From positions 22,053 to 86,052 of the forward strand of contig DCQA01000050.1 of the NCBI GenBank assembly GCA_002323325.1: a DNA stretch of 64,000 nt, in the 5' to 3' direction. The DNA comes from Coxiellaceae bacterium UBA1530. GTDB taxonomy: Bacteria > Pseudomonadota > Gammaproteobacteria > Coxiellales > Coxiellaceae. The position numbers and the translations under genes are program-made. Positions 1 to 9,438 of this stretch are shown here, one piece after another (the first letter of the stretch is position 1; each line of letters starts with the position of its first letter). Under the pieces are notes generated by a model, which saw only the letters and a program-made list of their open reading frames with translations, ran no database searches and was not told where the DNA came from.

Positions 1-2029
1 TGAGCCAACTCAAGGTGCCTTAATCGGTCAGGTCATCAGTGTTCCAGAGAGAAGTCAACACGCAACGCGGTGGTTAGTGCATGCAGACTCATGGCGGGGG
101 CAAGCGGTGTCTGCTCGAGTGCAATTGAGTCTTTATGGCAGTCACGCTGTTGTTCATGTGGGGGAGCGATGGCAATGGATGGTTCGATTAAAACCCATGC
201 ATGGATTATCCAATCCGGGTGGGTTTGATTGGCGATCGTATCAACGTTTCCACCATATTGATGCTAGAGGGTACGTGGTGAGTCAGTTGCCATCATATCG
301 GTTACACCGTGGTTCATCCTGGTCGGTCAATGCTATCCGCGAGCGCTGTCATGATGTGATTGATGCGGTTGTCACTGATCCCATAGTGTCATCGACGATA
401 AGCGCTTTAACGATAGGGTTGCGTGATGACTTATCTAGCTCGCAATGGAAAATTTTACAGCGCACTGGCACCAGTCACTTGGTCAGTGTTTCGGGGCTAC
501 ATATCACCTGGGTGGCTTTGATGTGTTATCAGCTGGCCTATTGGTCGTGGTGTCGGTGCCCTGCTTTACTGATACGTTACCCCGCACCTTGGGTGGCCAT
601 GAGTGTTAGCCTTATCGCTGCTATAGGTTATGCCATTTTATCAGGTTGGGCGTTACCGGCACAGCGGGCCTGTTGGATGATATGTACCGTACTATGGGGT
701 CAATGTGTGATGAATCCTTGGCCTTTGAGTCAGCGTTTGTTAACGGCTGTATTGATCATGTTAGTGATGAACCCTCTGGCGATGAATACCGCCAGTTTTT
801 GGTTGAGTGTGTCAGCAACCGCATGGATAGGCTACGCCATGCTCGGTCGCTCGTTGAACAGAGGGCGATTAAGGCTGTGGATCACTTTTCAGGGATATCT
901 ATTAATCGGTTTATTGCCTTTTAATGCAGCGTATTTTGGTGTCATATCAGGTACAGGATGGTTAGCGAATGCTTGGGCGGTACCATGGGTATCGTTTGTG
1001 GTGTTACCGATCAGTTTATTAGGCGTTTTAATGGTCGCGTTGCATTTACCCGGAGCAGTGATCCTGTTGCACTGTAGTGCATGGTCTCTAAAACCGTTGT
1101 GGTTGGGTTTAACATGGATGAGTCATCACACTGCATGGCTGTGGCATCATAGCTTATCGGGTATGGCGTTGGGTTGTGTTATGGTCGCAACGGTGTTGTT
1201 GTGTTTGCCACGCGGTATGCCAGGTCGTGGTTTTGCTTGTTGTTGCTTTTTACCCTTGTTGTTTCCCCTACAGTCAAGGCCTGAGCCCGGATCGGTCTGG
1301 ATGACGGTTTTAGATGTGGGGCAGGGCTTGGCGGTGGTGTTACAAACAGCGACGCACGTGATGGTTTATGATGCAGGTCCTCATACCTATGGTGGATTTG
1401 ATGCAGGTCGACAAGTGGTGTTGCCGTATTGGCGCCGATTAAATTATCCACTGATCGACCGTTTGATGATTAGTCACGGTGATAATGATCATGCAGGGGG
1501 TGCTCTTGCATTATTAGAAACCGGTTTAGTGCGTTCATTAATGACCAGTGATCGCCAGCAATTTTCAGATTGGCACCCAAAATCCTGTTATGCAGGCCAA
1601 GTGTGGCATTGGGATGGTGTGCAATTTAAGGTGATGTGGCCGATTAAGGGCATGCCATATCAAGGTAATAACAGTTCTTGTGTTTTGCGTGTTGATAATG
1701 GTCAAAAGTCCATTTTATTAACCGGAGATATTGAAAAACCGGTTGAGCAACAGCTGTTACAACATGCTCGCCTTTCGTTAGCTGCAACCATACTCGTAGC
1801 ACCTCATCACGGCAGTCGAACCTCATCCTCTTGGCCATGGGTACAGGCAGTGAACCCAAAACGAGTGATATTTTCTCAAGGTTACTTAAATCGCTACCAT
1901 TTTCCATCTACTGAAGTTGTGTATCGTTATCATCGACTTCATGCAATAACCTATGCGACAAGTCGAGAGGGGGCAATTCGTGTCAAAGTGCCTCCTAAAA
2001 AAAATATCGTAGTACAAACGTCAGGTTAG
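1..2029 (+). CDS. comEC: ComEC/Rec2 family DNA uptake channel, 5' end cut by window
   Basis: ComEC forms the inner-membrane channel through which single-stranded DNA enters during natural transformation. The reading frame is open from the first bases of the window with no start before the edge, so the N-terminus is missing; about 675 codons remain, while the family is usually about 750. The visible order is an N-terminal soluble part, a long set of membrane helices carrying the hallmark GTSHLVSVSGLH (nt 467-502), and a C-terminal metallo-beta-lactamase-like domain with DVGQG and the metal-site motif SHGDNDHAGG (nt 1472-1501). The later APHHGSR also fits that fold. ComF is encoded elsewhere in the window and a minor pilin operon is also present, so a competence/type IV pilus pathway is plausible. 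A candidate terminator follows the stop. Confidence 0.93.
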   Translation, partial: EPTQGALIGQVISVPERSQHATRWLVHADSWRGQAVSARVQLSLYGSHAVVHVGERWQWMVRLKPMHGLSNPGGFDWRSYQRFHHIDARGYVVSQLPSYRLHRGSSWSVNAIRERCHDVIDAVVTDPIVSSTISALTIGLRDDLSSSQWKILQRTGTSHLVSVSGLHITWVALMCYQLAYWSWCRCPALLIRYPAPWVAMSVSLIAAIGYAILSGWALPAQRACWMICTVLWGQCVMNPWPLSQRLLTAVLIMLVMNPLAMNTASFWLSVSATAWIGYAMLGRSLNRGRLRLWITFQGYLLIGLLPFNAAYFGVISGTGWLANAWAVPWVSFVVLPISLLGVLMVALHLPGAVILLHCSAWSLKPLWLGLTWMSHHTAWLWHHSLSGMALGCVMVATVLLCLPRGMPGRGFACCCFLPLLFPLQSRPEPGSVWMTVLDVGQGLAVVLQTATHVMVYDAGPHTYGGFDAGRQVVLPYWRRLNYPLIDRLMISHGDNDHAGGALALLETGLVRSLMTSDRQQFSDWHPKSCYAGQVWHWDGVQFKVMWPIKGMPYQGNNSSCVLRVDNGQKSILLTGDIEKPVEQQLLQHARLSLAATILVAPHHGSRTSSSWPWVQAVNPKRVIFSQGYLNRYHFPSTEVVYRYHRLHAITYATSREGAIRVKVPPKKNIVVQTSG

Positions 2030-2031
2030 CG

Positions 2032-2076
2032 TTTGATAGGAGTGTCGTGGGTGAGCTATCAAATCATTATTTTTTA
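2032..2076 (+). terminator. Candidate rho-independent terminator after comEC
   Basis: An 8-bp perfect inverted repeat, TTTGATAG (2032-2039) and CTATCAAA (2056-2063), with a 16-nt loop, is followed by a T-rich stretch (2064-2076). It lies directly after the comEC stop. The stem is AT-rich and the loop long, so it is a moderate candidate. Confidence 0.4.
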
Positions 2077-2182
2077 GTATTTTTTTTATTATACGTGTAA
2101 CCTATGATAGAAAAATGGGTAGCTAGTTTAGAGTGTCTTCTAATGATACGTGTTAACCTTGATAGAATCACAAGGAATCGAA

Positions 2183-3349
2183 ATGAATAAAAAACTATTG
2201 CAGTTCTCAAAAAGAGGAAATTTACCATCACTGGGTGAGATGGTATCGCAGTATGCAGCAGAAGTTTCAAAAACACGTGATGACTTAATTGGGATGAACT
2301 TAGGGGCCCCCGGAACAGGCGCTCCGAGCAAGGCATTGGATGCTCTTCGAGAGCAGATGGCACACGATGTCCTAGGTTATACTGCTATAGAGGGATTACC
2401 TTTTCTTAGGCAGCGTATCAGTCGTATGTATCAAGAGGAGTTTGGCCAGGTCGTGTCACCTGAAAATATTTTAGTCACTTATGGAGCTTCATCAGCTATG
2501 ATGTTGGCTTGTATTGCGATGACTGACGAGGGTGACAAGTTAGCTGTTCCACTGCCTTGTTATAATAATTATCTGGTTGCATTTCAGAGTTTAGGATTAG
2601 ATTGTGAATATATAGAAACAACCCATGAGAATAATTTTTGTATCACCGCAGAAGACATAAAGCTACTTGACTCATCAACTCGTGCGATTATTCTTGTGAG
2701 TCCTTCTAATCCTACAGGCTCAATTATTCCTGAGAAAGAGTTCAAGAAGATTATTGCGGTATGCCATGAGCGTGGTATTACCGTTATTTCCGATGAAATT
2801 TATCAGCATATCACTTACACCGGAGAAGGGCCTTCAATGACAGCACTTGCCTATTCAAAGGACTGCATTGTGATTAATAGTTTTTCAAAATATTATTCGA
2901 TACCTGGGTGGCGTGTCGGCTGGATGGTCATACCCGATGGCTTAGTGGAGCAGATGCAGTCTCTTGCGCGCAGCTATTTTGTCTCACCTGTGTCTCCTGC
3001 TCAATACGTTGCTGCAAACACGATGGATTGTGTCGATGAGCTTCAAGAGCATGTCAGTGTGTATGCTAAAAATCGTGAAATTTTGTTGGAGCGCATGCCA
3101 AAAATAGGATTTGATCGACTCCCTGCAACCGAGGGGGCCTTTTATCTCTATGCGCATATTCTTAATTTTCATAATGACAGTTTTGATTTTTGTAAGAAAA
3201 TGGTTAGAGAGGCTGGTGTTATTGCTAGCCCCGGAAAGGCCTTTGATCCAATAGCTGGTGATGATTATGTGCGTTTTTCATATGCAGGAACGACGGACAG
3301 TATTCAGATGGCGTTAGATCGACTAGAATGTTGGACAAAAAAACTCTGA
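2183..3349 (+). CDS. PLP-dependent aminotransferase, class I/II
   Basis: This is a fold-type I aminotransferase of the aspartate/aromatic aminotransferase class, 388 residues. Visible family marks are the NPTG motif (SPSNPTGS), the SDEIYQH strand that holds the cofactor aspartate, the PLP-lysine segment SFSKYYSIPGWRVGW, and the C-terminal VRFSYAG arginine that binds the substrate carboxylate. The frame opens further upstream (2150), but the ATG at 2183 has an AAGGAA Shine-Dalgarno five bases ahead and gives the usual N-terminus, so I chose it. The substrate cannot be read from sequence. The gene stands alone between comEC and msbA; nothing ties it to either. A partial upstream palindrome gives no clear promoter. 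Confidence 0.85.
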   Translation: MNKKLLQFSKRGNLPSLGEMVSQYAAEVSKTRDDLIGMNLGAPGTGAPSKALDALREQMAHDVLGYTAIEGLPFLRQRISRMYQEEFGQVVSPENILVTYGASSAMMLACIAMTDEGDKLAVPLPCYNNYLVAFQSLGLDCEYIETTHENNFCITAEDIKLLDSSTRAIILVSPSNPTGSIIPEKEFKKIIAVCHERGITVISDEIYQHITYTGEGPSMTALAYSKDCIVINSFSKYYSIPGWRVGWMVIPDGLVEQMQSLARSYFVSPVSPAQYVAANTMDCVDELQEHVSVYAKNREILLERMPKIGFDRLPATEGAFYLYAHILNFHNDSFDFCKKMVREAGVIASPGKAFDPIAGDDYVRFSYAGTTDSIQMALDRLECWTKKL

Positions 3350-3595
3350 CTATCAATCTACGTACAACGAGCGACTCTCGGTATATTGATATTGTTCCTA
3401 TCGACTTTTGGTTATAAAATTTCATTTTTTTCAATAAGTTAAACTTCGATCACGCGTTACATTGCAAATGTGGTCATTGCTTAATGGGAATAAGGCGGAT
3501 GCCTTCAGTGGGCTGGGTCTTTTGTGTTCGCTTATTGAGAAAAGGTACGGTAGAATTGAGCGCTTTATTATGTTGTCTCTTAGAAGGTGCTGTGC

Positions 3596-5353
3596 ATGAA
3601 GTTACATTCCCCAGGGTTTCAGACGTATACACGTTTAGTCAAAGACGCAAAACAATATTGGCACTTATTTATTATTGGTGCCATTGGTACCGTAGTACTT
3701 TCCAGTGTTGATGCAGGATTGACGTGGCTGTTGAAACCGATACTGGATAAGGGCTTTATTGACCGCGATCAGAGTTTTATTGCTTGGCTACCGTTAATTA
3801 TTTTCGGTGTTTTTATTTTTCGAGGTGCTGGGGGCTTTATTTCTGATTATTGTATCAGTCGCGTTGCGCGCAGTGTTGTGACGGATTTTCGTCGACGTTT
3901 ATTCACACACTACATGAAACTACCAGCGAGTTTTTATGACCGCTGTCGTTCCGGTGATTTATTAGGTGTTATTATCTATAACGTTGATCAGGTAGCGCAA
4001 GCCTGTTCAAGCTCACTAATTACCGTCTTACGGGAAAGCTCATTATTGATCGGACTGATTATTGTCATGTTCAGTATTAGCTGGCAGTTATCATTATTTT
4101 TTATGGTAGTGACGCCGTTTATTGCATGGGTGGTACGCTGGAGTGCCTCACGATTACGCCGGTTAAGTGGTAAGGTCCAAGACTCCATAGGTGATGTTAC
4201 TTCGGTTGCTAGTGAGGGCATTGAAAATTATAAAGTGGTTCGTATTTTTGGTGGGCAGGCTTATGAAGTCAATAAGTTCTTTCATGCTACTAGGCGTAAT
4301 TTACAGCAATCATTAAAAGTAGTTGTGACCAATAGTATCGGTTCTGCATCGGTTCAAATTCTTGTGTCTATTCCAATTTCTGGCACGTTATTTTTTGCGA
4401 CGATGCCATCATTTAACTTTTCAGCTGGAGGTTTTGCTGCGATTATTGGTGCGATGGTCAGTTTGTTACGCCCCTTTCGTCGGTTGACTACCGTAAATGC
4501 GACTTTTCAAAAAGGTATCGCAGGTACTGAGAGTATTTACAAGATGCTAGAGCAACCTATAGAGCAGGATACGGGTGAACAGGAGTTTTGTAGCGTGAAC
4601 GGTGCATTGACTTTGAATAATGTATCTTTTCGTTATGATCAAGATAGTAATTGGGTGTTGAATGATATTTCTTTAACAGTGCCTCAAGGTAAAATGGTTG
4701 CGTTGGTCGGACGCTCTGGTGGTGGAAAAACAACTTTGGTCAATCTATTGCCGCGATTTTATGAAATTAATCAGGGTGAAATCTTATTAGATAATAAAAA
4801 TATCAATGAATACACGTTGAGTTCCTTGCGCCAGCAGTTTTCAGTTGTTTCTCAAAATACGACTTTATTTAATGATACGATTGCCAACAATATTGCTTAT
4901 GGTATGAAAGATATCAGCGATGACGATGTACGTGCAGCAGCACAAGCAGCCTGTGCTGATGAGTTTATTGAACGTTTCCCCCGGCAATATGACGAAATGA
5001 TTGGTGAGGACGGTATTTTACTTTCTGGTGGTCAGCGACAGCGTATCGCAATTGCACGCGCGTTATTAAAGAAAGCACCTATTCTCATTTTAGACGAGGC
5101 AACTTCGGCGCTAGATAGTCACTCGGAACAGCATATACAACGTGCATTAGCTTCTTTGATGGAGTTTTCTACCTCTATCGTGATTGCGCATCGCTTGTCG
5201 ACGATTGAAAATGCAGACTGGATTGTTGTGTTAGACCAGGGTCGTATTGTTGAGCAGGGCACGCACAGTGATTTATTAGCTGCACAAGGTGCTTATGTCG
5301 AGTTACGTAATGTGCAATTTCGTGATGAAGTTGTACTAGACACGATAGCCTAA
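3596..5353 (+). CDS. msbA: Lipid A export ABC transporter MsbA (fused permease/ATPase)
   Basis: MsbA flips lipid A-core across the inner membrane using ATP. The 585-residue length matches the family (about 582). The N-terminal half has about six membrane helices (ABC type I exporter domain); the C-terminal half is the nucleotide-binding domain with Walker A GRSGGGKTT, signature LSGGQRQRIAIARALL, Walker B ILILDEATSALD and the switch histidine in IVIAHRLST. The start at 3596 has AGAAGG eight bases upstream and gives MKLHSPGF; an earlier in-frame start at 3587 has no such site. Its stop overlaps the ATG of lpxK by one base (TAATG), the classic msbA-lpxK pair, so the two are almost certainly co-transcribed. 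Confidence 0.95.
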   Translation: MKLHSPGFQTYTRLVKDAKQYWHLFIIGAIGTVVLSSVDAGLTWLLKPILDKGFIDRDQSFIAWLPLIIFGVFIFRGAGGFISDYCISRVARSVVTDFRRRLFTHYMKLPASFYDRCRSGDLLGVIIYNVDQVAQACSSSLITVLRESSLLIGLIIVMFSISWQLSLFFMVVTPFIAWVVRWSASRLRRLSGKVQDSIGDVTSVASEGIENYKVVRIFGGQAYEVNKFFHATRRNLQQSLKVVVTNSIGSASVQILVSIPISGTLFFATMPSFNFSAGGFAAIIGAMVSLLRPFRRLTTVNATFQKGIAGTESIYKMLEQPIEQDTGEQEFCSVNGALTLNNVSFRYDQDSNWVLNDISLTVPQGKMVALVGRSGGGKTTLVNLLPRFYEINQGEILLDNKNINEYTLSSLRQQFSVVSQNTTLFNDTIANNIAYGMKDISDDDVRAAAQAACADEFIERFPRQYDEMIGEDGILLSGGQRQRIAIARALLKKAPILILDEATSALDSHSEQHIQRALASLMEFSTSIVIAHRLSTIENADWIVVLDQGRIVEQGTHSDLLAAQGAYVELRNVQFRDEVVLDTIA

Positions 5354-6348
5354 TGTCTAAAAACTTCCTTATAAAGCACTGGTACCAGGAACGAAACCAC
5401 GTATGGCTGGCTTATTTATTAGCGCCATTTTCTTGGCTCTATCAATGTATTATCACACTACGACGGTGGTTGTATTGTTGTGGTATTTTAAAGCGTTATC
5501 GTCTTGATGTGCCTGTGATCGTAGTGGGTAATATTACCGTTGGTGGTACAGGAAAATCACCGTTAACAGCGGCTATTGTGCATCAATTACAACAAGCGGG
5601 TTATCGTCCGGGCTTGATCAGTCGAGGTTATGGAGGGCAATCAAAGACATGGCCACAATGGGTCGCTGCCGATTCAAATCCAGAGTTAGTTGGCGATGAG
5701 CCGGTTATGCTAGTCCAGCACACTGGTTGTCCGATGGTGGTAGGGCCTGACCGTGTTCAGGCTGCACGTACTTTACTGGAACAAGCTGACTGTAATGTGA
5801 TTATCAGTGATGATGGTTTGCAACATACAGCACTGATGCGTGACATTGAGATCGCTGTAGTGGATGGTGAGCGTCGTTATGGAAATGGTCAATGTTTGCC
5901 AGCGGGCCCTCTGCGTGAACCCTTATCACGATTAAAGACGGTAGATGCGGTTGTGTGTCAGGGGCAAGCTCATGCGAATGAGTATGCAATGACATTGTCA
6001 CTAGCAGAGCCAATCAATCTGAGTTCACAAAAGATCAAACAGTCTTGGTATGATTTTAAAACACCGGTGCATGCCGTAGCGGGTATTGGTCATCCAGAGC
6101 GTTTTTTTAAGGCGCTGGAAGAAAAAGGTTTATCCATTATTCGGCATCCTTTTCCTGATCATCATTCATATAGTGCGAGTGATTTGAGGTTCGATGATCA
6201 TTTTCCCATTCTTATGACGGCAAAAGATGCGGTAAAATGCTATGCTTTTCACCTATCAGATGGTTGGTGTGTCCCCGCGACTGCTGATTGTGATAAGGAT
6301 TTTTGGAATTGGTTACTATCTTCGGTGGCACGCTCATTTCAGAATTAA
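5353..6348 (+). CDS. lpxK: Tetraacyldisaccharide 4'-kinase
   Basis: LpxK phosphorylates the 4' position of the tetraacyldisaccharide precursor to make lipid IVA, at the inner face of the inner membrane. The 331-residue protein has an N-terminal membrane-associating helix (about residues 18-46), then the Walker A-like P-loop GNITVGGTGKSPL, and the DDGLQH motif (about 152-157) that is diagnostic of LpxK. The length is typical (E. coli 328). It starts inside the msbA stop codon, so translation is probably coupled. Downstream is a 0.5-kb repeat-rich gap. Confidence 0.95.
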   Translation: MSKNFLIKHWYQERNHVWLAYLLAPFSWLYQCIITLRRWLYCCGILKRYRLDVPVIVVGNITVGGTGKSPLTAAIVHQLQQAGYRPGLISRGYGGQSKTWPQWVAADSNPELVGDEPVMLVQHTGCPMVVGPDRVQAARTLLEQADCNVIISDDGLQHTALMRDIEIAVVDGERRYGNGQCLPAGPLREPLSRLKTVDAVVCQGQAHANEYAMTLSLAEPINLSSQKIKQSWYDFKTPVHAVAGIGHPERFFKALEEKGLSIIRHPFPDHHSYSASDLRFDDHFPILMTAKDAVKCYAFHLSDGWCVPATADCDKDFWNWLLSSVARSFQN

Positions 6349-6899
6349 TGACGTCGAATGATGTTTGTTGGGTGTTAATTGTTGAGACCAGGAATTCTAT
6401 CAGTTGTTTGCTGTTATAGAATTATCTTGCTCAAGAGGCACGAGGCTAAGTTGGCATTCTCAGGCGGTCTTATAAAAACCTATGGGTAGTATGCCATAAA
6501 GAGGGTTAGGTTTGGCGTGTCATGAGGCAGAAAAACTTTTAATAAAAGTTAAGTCGGTGGGCGCTACTTATGTTTTAAAACATTAATTTCAGATGTCACC
6601 TAGATTCTAGTTACATCTGGGGGAATCTGGATGACCGCAGTCACTGCTCAGATACGTTTAGTAAACCCATCGGACATCATGTGGGTGATCCACCGACTTA
6701 AAGCAACAATAGCTAATTGTTTTAATAATGCAAATCCGGGGTGCCTACCGGTGTATGGTCGTCACTACTGGAGTCATCTTGCATGTTGCTTGTTGATCTG
6801 CGAGACAGTCAGGTATAAAAATAGTGAATATATCTGTATTATTAGCTCTGAGAGGTTAATATAGCGGTATGTATTGACAGTTATAATGGAGACAGCGGA
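6349..6899. other. Non-coding gap rich in inverted repeats
   Basis: No convincing gene lies here. Several inverted repeats are visible: AATTCTAT/ATAGAATT (6393-6400 and 6416-6423); a strong imperfect hairpin at 6590-6619 (CAGATGT-3 nt-CTAGA-T-TCTAG-2 nt-ACATCTG); and a perfect 12-bp pair TTAAGTCGGTGG (6549-6560) with CCACCGACTTAA (6690-6701) that brackets the second hairpin. This could be a structured RNA or a decayed element. A short frame at 6631-6864 has a GGGGGA ahead of its ATG, but the translated product looks random. Confidence 0.4.
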
Positions 6900-7118
6900 A
6901 TGTCGAGGGATACGCGATACCAACAATTCATTGCAAAGCAAGCCAAAACTCAAGCTCACCGTCCTAGCGATAAGCCTGTATGGGGAAGCTCTGGTACATT
7001 ATTTAACTCAAGGCCACGATCTGGGATGAATGCTCAAAGAACTGTCGATAGTTTGTTAGGTGGTAGTGACTCTGGTAAGTTGTCATGGATTACTCCTTAT
7101 CCTGGCGCTAAGGCCTAA
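6900..7118 (+). CDS. Small basic hypothetical protein (72 aa)
   Basis: I do not recognise this small ORF. Its ATG at 6900 is preceded by GGAGA (6888-6892) seven bases upstream, a good Shine-Dalgarno. The product is basic, hydrophilic and has no signal peptide or membrane segment; it is rich in Gly, Ser, Arg and Lys and ends with WITPYPGAKA. Low-complexity, basic character could suit a nucleic-acid or ribosome-associated small protein, but that is only a guess. It sits between the structured gap and ispG and has its own start region. Confidence 0.45.
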   Translation: MSRDTRYQQFIAKQAKTQAHRPSDKPVWGSSGTLFNSRPRSGMNAQRTVDSLLGGSDSGKLSWITPYPGAKA

Positions 7119-7178
7119 TTAAATTATATCCCATTGATTAATAACAATAATAAGTATTCTTCTGCGCGTGCACTGTGG

Positions 7179-7206
7179 TTGTGTTCTGTGCACAGACTGC
7201 TATCAT
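7179..7206 (+). promoter_or_regulatory. Candidate sigma70 promoter for ispG
   Basis: TTGTGT (7179-7184) and TATCAT (7201-7206) are separated by 16 bases and lie 36 bases ahead of the ispG ATG. A GTGCAC repeat pair overlaps the spacer (7168-7173 and 7188-7193) and could be an operator or chance. Confidence 0.35.
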
Positions 7207-7241
7207 AGTCCCCATTATGAATTGATGAATGAAGACAACTC

Positions 7242-8492
7242 ATGGCTGAACGAAAAACCTCCTTAGCAGTGAATATCAATGGTGTGATCGTTGGTGGTGG
7301 GGCACCTGTTGTTATTCAATCAATGACAGATACCCCAACATGTGATGTAGTGGCAACCGTTAAACAAGTAAAACTGCTGGCTGATGCGGGCTCTGAGCTA
7401 GTGCGTATTACTGTAGATACAGAAGCTGCTGCTGCTGCGGTCGGTGATATTCGTCAGCAATTAGACGCCTTAGGTTGTACGGTACCCTTGGTGGGTGACT
7501 TTCATTACAACGGGCATCGTTTGTTGCAGGATTATCCGGAGTGCGCCAAGGCTCTCGCTAAATACCGAATTAATCCAGGTAATGTCGGTTTTGGTACTAA
7601 AAAGGATGATCAGTTTAATGCCATGATTGATATGGCTATCGCCTATCAAAAACCGGTTCGTATTGGTGTCAATTGGGGGAGTCTCGATAAAGCCTTGGCT
7701 CAACAGCTGATGGACGACAATGCTAAGCGAGCTAAGCCATTATCCTCGCGTGCAGTGTTACGTGAAGCCCTGGTATTATCGGCTCTCACCAGTGCCTTAG
7801 CCGCTGAAAAACGGGGTCTTCCGGCAAACCGCATTATTCTTTCATGCAAAACCTCATCAGTGAATGATTTAATTGCGGTGTATCAAACCTTGGCGTTGCG
7901 TTCATCTTATCCATTGCATGTCGGCCTAACTGAGGCGGGTATGGGGACATCTGCTGTGGTGGCATCCAGTGTCGGTATTGGTGTCTTATTACAGCAAGGT
8001 ATTGGTGATACTTTGCGTGTCTCATTAACCCCCGAGCCTGGTGGTGCACGCGATAACGAAGTCCGTGTTTGCCAAGATATCGTTCAGTCTCTAGGGTTGC
8101 GTTCTTTTAGTCCCGTGATTACCTCTTGTCCCGGTTGTGGTCGTACCACGAGCAGTTTTTTTCGTGAGCTCACAGAGCAGGTGACACATTTTGTTCGACA
8201 ACACATGCCAGTGTGGCGTCAAGACTATCCTGGCGTTGAAACATTGTCGATCGCTGTGATGGGTTGCGTGGTAAATGGTCCGGGTGAAAGTAAACATGCC
8301 AATATAGGCATTAGCTTGCCTGGCACCGGAGAGGCTCCTTCAGCTCCCGTGTTCATCGATGGCAAAAAAGCCATGACCTTGCGAGGCGATAACATTGGCG
8401 CGCAATTCATCGATATTATTGCCGATTATGTGAGAACGACTTTTTCGCCATCTGTGGTTGAGGCTGAGGCTGAAGAAGTTTGTGACGTGTAA
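7242..8492 (+). CDS. ispG: 4-hydroxy-3-methylbut-2-enyl diphosphate synthase (IspG/GcpE)
   Basis: IspG makes HMBPP from MEcPP in the MEP isoprenoid pathway, using a [4Fe-4S] cluster. The N-terminal TIM-barrel starts with the typical [11 protein letters not shown] segment and contains GNVGFG. The C-terminal reductase-like domain has the cluster ligands in SCPGCGR and [11 protein letters not shown] (three Cys plus the conserved Glu). At 416 residues it is longer than the E. coli enzyme (372), as in several other gammaproteobacteria. It is followed 16 bases later by ldcA. Confidence 0.96.
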   Translation: MAERKTSLAVNINGVIVGGGAPVVIQSMTDTPTCDVVATVKQVKLLADAGSELVRITVDTEAAAAAVGDIRQQLDALGCTVPLVGDFHYNGHRLLQDYPECAKALAKYRINPGNVGFGTKKDDQFNAMIDMAIAYQKPVRIGVNWGSLDKALAQQLMDDNAKRAKPLSSRAVLREALVLSALTSALAAEKRGLPANRIILSCKTSSVNDLIAVYQTLALRSSYPLHVGLTEAGMGTSAVVASSVGIGVLLQQGIGDTLRVSLTPEPGGARDNEVRVCQDIVQSLGLRSFSPVITSCPGCGRTTSSFFRELTEQVTHFVRQHMPVWRQDYPGVETLSIAVMGCVVNGPGESKHANIGISLPGTGEAPSAPVFIDGKKAMTLRGDNIGAQFIDIIADYVRTTFSPSVVEAEAEEVCDV

Positions 8493-8508
8493 TGTCTAAG
8501 GAGATAGG

Positions 8509-9438
8509 ATGCCTACTGCATCAATGCTAAGGATTGCTTGGGTGGCTCCGGCATCACCAATGGGTTCTCAGGCTCAGGTTGAGCAAGCAAAACAATGGGT
8601 AGAGGCACGATACCCGTGCCATATAGTGCATACACCCGCTTGTTATCAATCACAATCCGTCGAAGAGCGACTAAATCAGTTTTTACAATGTGCATTAAAT
8701 CCGGACATCGATGGCCTTTGGGCTGTGCGTGGTGGTGAAGGCAGTGCGGATTTGGTTTCCCACCTAATCTCACATAAAGACGCATTGCAGGCATTACCAC
8801 CGAAGTGGTTGCTGGGGTTTAGTGATATCACCGCATTATTATTCTTTTTTTCACGGCATAGTCATTGGCAGGCTATTCATGGGCCTTGTGTCAATGGGTT
8901 TGTGAGTGATGGATTGAATCAATCAACCATGGACAGTATGCAGGCATGGTTGAGTCAACAAGCTCATGATGTGATGTGGGGTGACTTACAACCGCTCAAT
9001 GAAGTAGCGGTTGGGGTCAGTCATCTCAGTGCACCCATGGTTGCTGGAAATTTAACCATGGTGACCCTAGGGATTAAAGATTGTTGGGAGTTGAGTGCGA
9101 TAGGCAAAATCATCATCTTGGAGGATGTCAATGAGCCTGCTTATGTGATTGCTCGGTCATTGAAATACTTGCAGCGAGTAGGCGCCTTGGACGATGCGGT
9201 GGCCCTAATATTGGGTGGCTTTTCACGACAGACTACCACTGATTCGCCATTGGCTGATGCAACGACTCAAGATCTATTGCCGCGTCTTATACCATTTGCT
9301 GAGACATGTGATTGTCCGGTATTTATGTCAGAGCATATTGGTCATGGTTCTGATAATTTACCATTGATGATCAATCAATTAGCAACAATCAAGGGTGGTA
9401 GCGATCGGATCTGTTTGTCCTATACCTTAACAGGGTGA
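8509..9438 (+). CDS. ldcA: LD-carboxypeptidase, peptidase S66 family
   Basis: This enzyme removes the terminal D-Ala from murein tetrapeptides in the cytoplasm, a step in peptidoglycan recycling. The 309-residue product shows the S66 pattern: N-terminal VAPASP, the RGGEGS loop, the nucleophile serine in GFSDITALL, the charge-relay glutamate region and the C-terminal His in GHGSDNLPL. The ATG is preceded by AAGGAG. It follows ispG closely and is likely in the same transcript. Its last 12 bases overlap the convergent orphan gene at 9427-10164. Confidence 0.9.
   Translation: MPTASMLRIAWVAPASPMGSQAQVEQAKQWVEARYPCHIVHTPACYQSQSVEERLNQFLQCALNPDIDGLWAVRGGEGSADLVSHLISHKDALQALPPKWLLGFSDITALLFFFSRHSHWQAIHGPCVNGFVSDGLNQSTMDSMQAWLSQQAHDVMWGDLQPLNEVAVGVSHLSAPMVAGNLTMVTLGIKDCWELSAIGKIIILEDVNEPAYVIARSLKYLQRVGALDDAVALILGGFSRQTTTDSPLADATTQDLLPRLIPFAETCDCPVFMSEHIGHGSDNLPLMINQLATIKGGSDRICLSYTLTG

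Noticed and set aside
6631..6864. A 77-codon frame with a GGGGGA ahead of its ATG
   Set aside because: The product has no plausible fold, odd composition and lies inside an inverted-repeat-rich gap; the ribosome-like site may be part of the hairpin at 6590-6619.
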